In this document: piece after piece, positions 1-3,680 of the stretch
How positions within the stretch are numbered: the first letter of the stretch is position 1
Layout: the number at the start of each line of letters is the position of its first letter
Assembly (NCBI GenBank): GCA_022360075.1
Contig: JAKSDN010000048.1
Location: 1-5,258, forward strand
Reading direction: 5' to 3'
Origin: Kiloniellales bacterium
Lineage (GTDB): Bacteria > Pseudomonadota > Alphaproteobacteria > Kiloniellales > JAKSDN01
Length of the DNA stretch: 5,258 nucleotides
Position numbers and translations under genes: made by a program
Notes under the pieces: model-generated
Told to the model about the DNA's origin: nothing
The model's input: the letters and a program-made list of their open reading frames with translations, nothing else
The model's database searches: none

Positions 1-1
1 C

Positions 2-637
2 GACCTGGTGGCTGCGCAGGTCGACTTCGAGAGCGTGCGCGCCTGCGACAAGGTGAAGCTCTTCATCTCGGCGACCAACGTCGAGACCGGCCGGGTCAAG
101 GTCTTCCGCCGCGCCGAGCTGACCGCCGATGCGATCATGGCTTCGGCCTGTCTGCCCTTCATGTTCCAGGCGGTCGAGATCGACGGCGTGCCCTATTGGG
201 ACGGCGGCTACATGGGCAATCCGGCGCTCTGCCCCTTCTTCCGCGGCTGCGCCTCGCGCGACGTGGTGATCGTGCAGATCAACCCGATCCTGCGCCAGGG
301 CACGCCGCGCAGCGCCCGCGAGATCCTGAATCGGGTCAACGAGATCACCTTCAACGCCAGCCTGCTGCGCGAGTTCCGCGCGATCAACTTCGTCTCCCGG
401 CTGATCGAGGAGGGCAAGCTCGACGCGGACGACTACCGGCAGGTGCTGGTCCACCTGGTCAGCGCCGACGAGCACCTGAACCCGCTCGGCGCCTCGAGCA
501 AGCTGAACGCCGAGTGGGCCTTCCTGACGCACCTGTTCGAGATCGGCCGCGAGGCCGCCAGCCGTTGGTGCGATGCCCACTACGACTGCCTCGGCGCGCG
601 CTCGACCGTGGAGTTGAGGTCGTTGTTTCAGGACTGA
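2..637 (+). CDS. Patatin-like phospholipase, C-terminal part (5' end outside window)
   Basis: The reading frame is open from base 2, so the protein starts upstream; 211 residues are visible. Patatin-like proteins are serine acyl hydrolases that cleave acyl esters of membrane or storage lipids with a Ser-Asp dyad. The Gly-X-Ser-X-Gly nucleophile elbow lies in the missing N-terminal part. The second half of the dyad is visible as Asp-Gly-Gly in PYWDGGYMGNPAL (bases about 194-232), the canonical patatin DG[GA] motif. It is preceded by the family-typical FISATNVETGRVKVF and by DAIMASACLPFMF. The remainder is a mostly helical C-terminal region ending in TGA at 635-637. No signal peptide or membrane segment is seen in the visible part, so a cytoplasmic or peripheral location is likely. 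The true substrate is unknown. A mirrored repeat pair starts about 25 bases past the stop and may act as its 3' end. The family call is firm; the specific function is not. Confidence 0.9.
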   Translation, partial: DLVAAQVDFESVRACDKVKLFISATNVETGRVKVFRRAELTADAIMASACLPFMFQAVEIDGVPYWDGGYMGNPALCPFFRGCASRDVVIVQINPILRQGTPRSAREILNRVNEITFNASLLREFRAINFVSRLIEEGKLDADDYRQVLVHLVSADEHLNPLGASSKLNAEWAFLTHLFEIGREAASRWCDAHYDCLGARSTVELRSLFQD

Positions 638-661
638 GTCCGACGAGCCGCTGCTCATTTT

Positions 662-805
662 GGCGCTCCGCGCCAGCCCCCCACCCGGCGCTATGCGCCG
701 GCCTCCCCCTCAAGGGGGGAGGTGAATAAGTTGCTGCAATGTCTCAACTAATCCCCTCCCCCCTTGAGGGGGAGGGTGAGGGAGGGGGGCGTCCGCGAAG
801 CGGAC
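662..805. repeat. Mirrored pair of GC-rich REP-like elements
   Basis: Two related palindromic units face each other. Unit A (about 662-725) reads hairpin, C-run, second hairpin, then a CCTCCCCC...GGGGGAGG core. Its small stems are GGCGC-TCC-GCGCC (662-674) and a 7-bp stem around TAT (685-701). Unit B (about 752-805), read on the opposite strand, has the stem GTCCGC with loop TTC (791-805), a C-run and the same core. The two cores, 702-722 and 755-775, are perfect 21-base reverse complements separated by 32 bases. Each core can also fold on itself (8-bp stem). This resembles the intergenic REP/BIME-type repeats seen in high-GC alphaproteobacteria. It sits between the patatin stop and the LysR leader, so it may stabilise or end the upstream transcript, although no T-tract follows. 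The repeat structure is seen directly; the family identity is inferred. Confidence 0.8.
702..775 (+). terminator. Long hairpin formed by 21-bp perfect inverted repeat; possible 3' end of patatin transcript
   Basis: Arms 702-722 and 755-775 pair perfectly over 21 bp, almost all G-C, with a 32-base AT-richer loop (723-754). It starts 65 bases after the patatin stop. The hairpin would be extremely stable in RNA, but no run of T follows, so classical intrinsic termination is not supported. Protection of the mRNA 3' end is an equally good reading. Confidence 0.35.
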
Positions 806-920
806 CAAGGAGAGTCCACGCACCGCCAGCCGAGCACAAGCTCAGTGAATCAAGCATTGGCCTCGCGGCTTCCCGATGCCATGTCTTCGGACGGCGCAAA
901 CGAAAGACACGCCCCGTCCC

Positions 921-924
921 GGAG
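921..924 (+). promoter_or_regulatory. Shine-Dalgarno GGAG that selects the TTG start of the LysR gene
   Basis: GGAG at 921-924 is followed by 8 bases and then TTG at 933-935, in frame with the LysR protein. The in-frame ATG at 876 has no purine-rich stretch at a suitable distance (upstream bases read GCTTCCCGATGCC). It would also add 19 residues not expected ahead of a LysR helix-turn-helix. Confidence 0.6.
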
Positions 925-932
925 ACCGGCTT

Positions 933-1826
933 TTGCACTTCGACCAGATCCGAACCTTTCTCGAGGTCGCCAGCACCGGCAACTTCAACCGTGCCGCCGA
1001 GATCCTGCACGTCACACAGTCGACGGTGAGCGCGCGTATACGCGGGCTCGAGGAGGCGCTCGGCCAGCGGCTCTTCGCGCGCGCCCATGACGGCGTCTCG
1101 CTGACCGCGGCGGGACAACGTTTCCGCCGCTACGCCCTGAACATGCAGCGGCTCTGGCAGCACGCCGAGCAGGAGGTGGCGCTCGCCGGCGGCTATCGCA
1201 CCAGCTTCGGCCTCGGCTCGCAGACCAGCTTGTGGGACCGGTTGGTGCTGCAATGGATCCCCTGGATGCGCGCGGCCGCGCCCGACGTGGCGCTGCGCCT
1301 GGAGGCGGACTACTCGACCAGCCTGATGCGCCAGCTCTCCGACGGGTTGATCGACATCGGCGTCATGTACCAGCCGCGCGAGACGCCGGGCCTGGTGATC
1401 GAGGACCTGATGGTCGAGCAGCTCATGATGGTCTCGACCGAGGCCGAGGCGACGCAGGAGGCCTGGCGCGACGGCTACGTCTTCGTCGACTGGGGCCGGC
1501 CTTTCCGGATCGCCCATCGCGAGGCCTTCCCCGACTTGACCACGCCCGCGGTCTCGGTCGGCCTGGGCGCGCTCGGCCTGCGCTACATTCTGGACAACGG
1601 CGGCGCCGGCTACTTCCCGGTCCGGGTCGTGCGCCCGCTGATCGCCGAGGGCCGGGTCTTCCCTGTGCCGGAGACGCCGACCATGCGGCGCTCCGCCTAC
1701 GTGGTCTTCGAGGCCGAGCCGGCGGAGCCGGCGCTGCAAGCCCTGGCGCTGCGCGGCCTGCGTTCGATCGCCGCTACGGGCGGGGACGAGCTGGCGCCCG
1801 AGGAGGCAATCGAAGTTTCCGATTGA
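933..1826 (+). CDS. LysR-type transcriptional regulator
   Basis: From the TTG start the protein is 297 residues, the normal LysR length. The N-terminal winged helix-turn-helix spans about residues 1-60. It shows HFDQIRTFLEVASTGNFNRA, then ILHVTQSTVSARIRGLE (recognition helix about 28-40) and LGQRLFAR. A linker helix and a periplasmic-binding-protein-like effector domain follow (about 88-285), with features such as LSDGLIDIGVMYQPRETPGL and the conserved end of the fold around GYFPVRVVRPLI. Family members act as cytoplasmic tetramers that bind T-N11-A operators and respond to a small molecule; the ligand here cannot be read. LysR genes often regulate divergent neighbours, but the gene upstream is not divergent. 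The downstream DUF1127-like and transporter genes lie in the same direction, 90 bases away, and are the nearest candidate targets. An upstream ATG at 876 would give 316 residues and is judged less likely. Confidence 0.92.
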   Translation: MHFDQIRTFLEVASTGNFNRAAEILHVTQSTVSARIRGLEEALGQRLFARAHDGVSLTAAGQRFRRYALNMQRLWQHAEQEVALAGGYRTSFGLGSQTSLWDRLVLQWIPWMRAAAPDVALRLEADYSTSLMRQLSDGLIDIGVMYQPRETPGLVIEDLMVEQLMMVSTEAEATQEAWRDGYVFVDWGRPFRIAHREAFPDLTTPAVSVGLGALGLRYILDNGGAGYFPVRVVRPLIAEGRVFPVPETPTMRRSAYVVFEAEPAEPALQALALRGLRSIAATGGDELAPEEAIEVSD

Positions 1827-1897
1827 AGCCTCAAAAAGCTTTCGCTTCAAATACTTGGTGAATGGCCCAAGCTACGGAACAGCGACTTCGTCCTGTT
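1823..1897 (+). other. Three consecutive small stem-loops between the LysR gene and the DUF1127-like gene
   Basis: Stem 1: TTGAAGC (1823-1829) with GCTTCAA (1844-1850), 7 bp, overlapping the LysR stop codon. Stem 2: CTTGG (1854-1858) with CCAAG (1867-1871). Stem 3: AACAG-c-GAC, loop TTC, GTC-CTGTT (1878-1897), 8 bp with one bulged C, followed by TTAG and ending 19 bases before the next ATG. The spacer is more AT-rich than its surroundings. It may hold a weak terminator for the LysR gene, a 5' leader structure for the next gene, or both. Stems 1 and 2 could also be operators. The structure is seen in the sequence; the role is unknown. Confidence 0.35.
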
Positions 1898-1916
1898 TAG
1901 CGAAAGGCCCGATCCG

Positions 1917-2123
1917 ATGACCGCCGCGCCCGTCTTCGTCGATCCGACCATCCCCGGCCTCAGCATCCGCGATCTCGTCGAGAAGGCGGCGAACGCCGTG
2001 CAGACCCGGATCGACCGCGAGAGCCTCGCCTCCCGGCACCGCGACTTCGTAGTCAAGCGGGCGCTAGCCGGGCTCGACCGCCACCAGCTCCGCGACCTCG
2101 GCCTCGACCGCGCCGCCGCTTGA
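1917..2123 (+). CDS. Small DUF1127-like protein (68 aa)
   Basis: The protein is 68 residues from ATG 1917, with AAAGG at 1903-1907 giving a 9-base spacing. The C-terminal segment ALAGLDRHQLRDLGLDRAAA (residues 49-68) matches the DUF1127 (YjiS-like) pattern of a short helix, then a Leu-Arg-Asp-Leu/Ile-Gly-Leu-x-Arg turn and a second helix. The N-terminal 45 residues are variable and charged, with no membrane segment. Small DUF1127 proteins are common in alphaproteobacteria; some studied members, such as CcaF1 of Rhodobacter, bind RNA and affect RNA turnover or stress responses. Whether this one does is inference. It stops 33 bases before the transporter start, which suggests co-transcription. 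The high Arg/Asp content is usual for this GC content. That it is a real gene is supported by the ribosome site, the motif and the tight spacing. Confidence 0.68.
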   Translation: MTAAPVFVDPTIPGLSIRDLVEKAANAVQTRIDRESLASRHRDFVVKRALAGLDRHQLRDLGLDRAAA

Positions 2124-2156
2124 CCCCGCGCTGAGAGGAAGCCGAGGGGGGAGGCC

Positions 2157-3107
2157 ATGGCCGCGCTCACCGCTGCCTGGAATACCGGAAGCGCGGCCTC
2201 GCGCGGCATCGCCTGCATCCTGATCGCCACGCTGCTGTTCTCGATCTACGGGGCGCTCACCAAGTGGCTGGCCGCCAGCTACGGGCCGGCGCAGATCATC
2301 TTCTTCCGCGGCGTCTTCGGTTTCCTGCCGATTGCTTTCCTGGTCTATCAGGCCGGCGGCTTGCGCAGCCTGCGCAGCAAGCACCCCGTCCTGCAGCTCG
2401 TGCGCGGCGTCTGCGGCCTGGCCTCGAACGTCTGCTTCATCCTGGCCTATCGCCAAATGCCCTTGGCCGATGCCTTCGCCATCGCCTATGCGGCGCCGAT
2501 CTTCGTCACCGTGCTCTCGATTCCGCTGCTCTCCGAGCGGGTCGGCCTGCACCGCTGGAGCGCCGTCGCGGTCGGTTTCATGGGTGTGCTGATCGTCACC
2601 CAGCCGGGCAGCGGCGTCTTCGGCGCCCCGGCCCTGCTGGCGCTGGCCGGCACCTTCCTCTACGCCTTGGTGATCATCGCCACGCGCCGCCTCGGCAAGG
2701 ACGAGTCGGCCGTCTGCACGATGGCCTACTCGACCGCGCTCTTCACCCTCGCCGCGGCTCTCGTCCTGCCCTTCGAATGGCGGACCCCGAGTGCCGTCGA
2801 CCTCGGCCTCTTCGCCGCGCTCGGCACCCTGGGCGGGGTCGGCATGTTCCTGCTGGTCCAGGCCTACCGCCTGGCCGCCGCCGCCCTGATCGCGCCCTTC
2901 GACTACACCGCGATGGTCTGGGCCGTCGTGCTGGGCCTGGCAATCTGGGGCGACGTGCCGAGCGCGGCGACCCTGACCGGCATCGCCGTCATCCTCGCCA
3001 GCGGCCTCTACATCGCCCACCGCGAGACCGTGCGCAAAGGCCGGGTCGAGACCGGCGGCGCCGCCGCGCCGGCGGACGGGACGGGTGCGGAGAAGGCTCG
3101 GCGGTAG
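2157..3107 (+). CDS. EamA/DMT-family inner-membrane transporter
   Basis: This is a 316-residue protein with two tandem EamA domains (about 17-149 and 155-287) and ten predicted membrane helices. They lie near residues 17-38, 45-65, 78-98, 104-125, 132-149, 155-176, 187-204, 214-236, 241-264 and 269-287. Typical landmarks are IFFRGVFGFLPI in helix 2, ALADAFAIAYAAPIF-like residues 103-116 in helix 4, LSERVG before helix 5, and LIAPFDYTAMVWAVVLG in helix 9. Drug/metabolite transporters of this type move small metabolites, often outward, across the inner membrane; the substrate cannot be inferred. The C-terminal tail (about 288-316) is Gly/Ala/Arg-rich and probably disordered. The start ATG is preceded by a purine-rich AGGGGGGAGG stretch (2145-2154), unusually close to the start but with usable spacing from its G-run. 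It probably shares a transcript with the DUF1127-like gene. A palindrome 18 bases past the stop may end the unit. Confidence 0.93.
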   Translation: MAALTAAWNTGSAASRGIACILIATLLFSIYGALTKWLAASYGPAQIIFFRGVFGFLPIAFLVYQAGGLRSLRSKHPVLQLVRGVCGLASNVCFILAYRQMPLADAFAIAYAAPIFVTVLSIPLLSERVGLHRWSAVAVGFMGVLIVTQPGSGVFGAPALLALAGTFLYALVIIATRRLGKDESAVCTMAYSTALFTLAAALVLPFEWRTPSAVDLGLFAALGTLGGVGMFLLVQAYRLAAAALIAPFDYTAMVWAVVLGLAIWGDVPSAATLTGIAVILASGLYIAHRETVRKGRVETGGAAAPADGTGAEKARR

Positions 3108-3124
3108 CCGATTCGCCCAAGCCC

Positions 3125-3202
3125 TCAGTGACCGCTGGCGGTCACTGGCGGCGCGTCAAAAATCCGAACGTGCGTGAGAGCGTTGGTGCCGAAGCTTTTC
3201 AT
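3125..3202 (-). pseudogene. Remnant of a VapC/PIN-domain toxin gene (25 codons)
   Basis: The ATG (3202-3200) overlaps the antitoxin stop as ATGA, the usual vapB-vapC junction. The 25-residue product begins MKSFGTNALTHVRIFD. That fits the family's N-terminal strand, roughly M-K/I-x-x-D-T-N-V/A-L-V-R-x-L-x-x-D-D, almost position for position. The first catalytic aspartate of the D-T-N motif is Gly5 here. The frame ends at TGA (3127-3125) inside a perfect palindrome, immediately before the convergent transporter gene. A complete PIN toxin is about 130 residues, so about 80 percent is missing, including the other acidic metal-binding residues. The product cannot be an active RNase. A chance short frame is the alternative, but the ATGA overlap plus the aligned motif argues for a decayed toxin. 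Confidence 0.65.
3126..3147. terminator. Perfect palindrome between convergent units, candidate bidirectional terminator
   Basis: Arms CAGTGACCGC (3126-3135) and GCGGTCACTG (3138-3147) are perfect reverse complements with only TG between them. As RNA this gives a strong 9-bp stem with a 4-base loop on either strand. It lies 18 bases after the transporter stop. On the minus strand it contains the last codons and stop of the toxin remnant. No T-tract follows on either side, so it could instead be a protein-binding site or a scar of rearrangement. Confidence 0.5.
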
Positions 3203-3462
3203 CGGCGCCGTGAGCGACGCTTCGCCCGAGCGATGGCCTCGTTCCTGGCTGATTCGGTTACGGCTTCGACCGAGGCGCGCTTGTCCGGCACGCGCAGAAT
3301 GCCGACAAGGTCCGAGACGTCCAGCCGCTTCCGCCGGATGACGATCTCGTCGTAGCCGACGGCGTAGCAAGTGAACTCGTCGCCGGGTTTCAAGCCAAGA
3401 CGATCACGAACATCCTTTGGAAGGATCAGTCGTCCTTTGTTCGTCAGCGTCGCTGTATTCAC
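3199..3462 (-). CDS. vapB: AbrB/MazE-type antitoxin, VapB-like, without a functional toxin
   Basis: This 87-residue protein starts at GTG (3462-3460). Residues 1-47 form a swapped-hairpin AbrB/SpoVT DNA-binding domain: MNTATLTNKGRLILPKDVRD, then RLGLKPGDEF and YDEIVIRRK. The C-terminal part has the toxin-binding region of PIN-partnered antitoxins, with SDLVGILRVPDKR followed by an Ala/Glu/Arg-rich helix and a basic RRSRRR tail. Such proteins dimerise, repress their own promoter and block a VapC ribonuclease. Only a 25-codon remnant of the toxin follows (ATGA overlap). The frame looks intact, so it may survive as a free-standing regulator or as an antidote to related toxins elsewhere. The first half uses AT-richer codons (AAA, GGA, CTT, GAT, GTT, CGT) than its neighbours, consistent with acquisition by transfer. 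The family call is strong; the vapB symbol rests on the toxin remnant. Confidence 0.85.
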   Translation of the reverse strand: MNTATLTNKGRLILPKDVRDRLGLKPGDEFTCYAVGYDEIVIRRKRLDVSDLVGILRVPDKRASVEAVTESARNEAIARAKRRSRRR

Positions 3463-3469
3463 TGCGACA

Positions 3470-3474
3470 CCTTA
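3470..3474 (-). promoter_or_regulatory. Shine-Dalgarno TAAGG for the VapB-like antitoxin
   Basis: On the minus strand TAAGG (extended TAAGGTG) lies 7 bases before the GTG at 3462-3460. This supports that non-ATG start; no in-frame ATG exists nearby that would retain the AbrB domain. Confidence 0.55.
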
Positions 3475-3570
3475 CAACACTTGGGCGCGTTCCGAACTCT
3501 GATGTGTGCCTCTGCCAAAGCGATCCTCGGCAGACTATGGCCACCAGAGCTCCCCCCAACAATTGTTCCC

Positions 3571-3646
3571 TGACACGGATGAACGGGAATGAACACGGAT
3601 AAGCGCCGGCGGCCTCATCCGTGTTCATCCGGGTCCATCCGTGTCA
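3571..3646. repeat. 30-bp imperfect inverted repeat built from GGATGAAC / GTTCATCC units
   Basis: The left arm 3571-3600 and right arm 3617-3646 are reverse complements at 26 of 30 positions, separated by a 16-base GC-rich spacer (3601-3616). Within each arm a shorter unit (CACGGAT-GAAC on the left, CATCCGTG on the right) recurs, so each arm is itself a degenerate tandem repeat. The motif resembles the ATCCGTGTTCATCC-type intergenic repeat that I recall from many bacterial genomes. It lies 35 bases downstream of the dehydrogenase stop (minus strand) and upstream of the antitoxin gene. A hairpin here could end or stabilise the dehydrogenase mRNA. The rest of the spacer (3463-3570) holds the antitoxin leader, a 6-bp stem TCTGCC/GGCAGA (3511-3534) and the 10-base palindrome AACAATTGTT (3558-3567), but no clear promoter. 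Confidence 0.75.
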
Positions 3647-3680
3647 TCGATCGGTGAAGGAAGTGGCGGATTGCTCGCCC

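Noticed and set aside
806..932. LysR operator or promoter in the regulator leader
   Set aside because: TTGGCC at 857-862 has no good -10 partner, and no clear palindromic T-N11-A site stood out.
744..1850. Very long open frame on the minus strand opposite the LysR gene
   Set aside because: It is antisense to a clear LysR protein, and its translation is a low-complexity Arg/Gly/His/Gln-rich string with no recognisable motif, as expected for the shadow of a high-GC gene.
2064..3020. Long minus-strand open frame opposite the transporter
   Set aside because: The translation is Gly/Asp/Gln/Glu-rich without any family motif and lies exactly over an evident ten-helix membrane protein.
3203..3370. 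Upstream extension of the toxin-remnant frame through the antitoxin gene
   Set aside because: This part is out of frame with the AbrB domain, which is clearly the coding frame, and resembles no protein. Only the segment from ATG 3202 resembles a PIN domain.
3463..3540. Possible sigma-70 promoter for the antitoxin (TTGGCA on the minus strand)
   Set aside because: TTGGCA is a fair -35, but no acceptable -10 lies 16-18 bases downstream of it.
3571..3646. CRISPR-like repeats
   Set aside because: The repeat units are inverted as well as direct, are too short and irregular, and have no evenly sized unique spacers or nearby cas genes.
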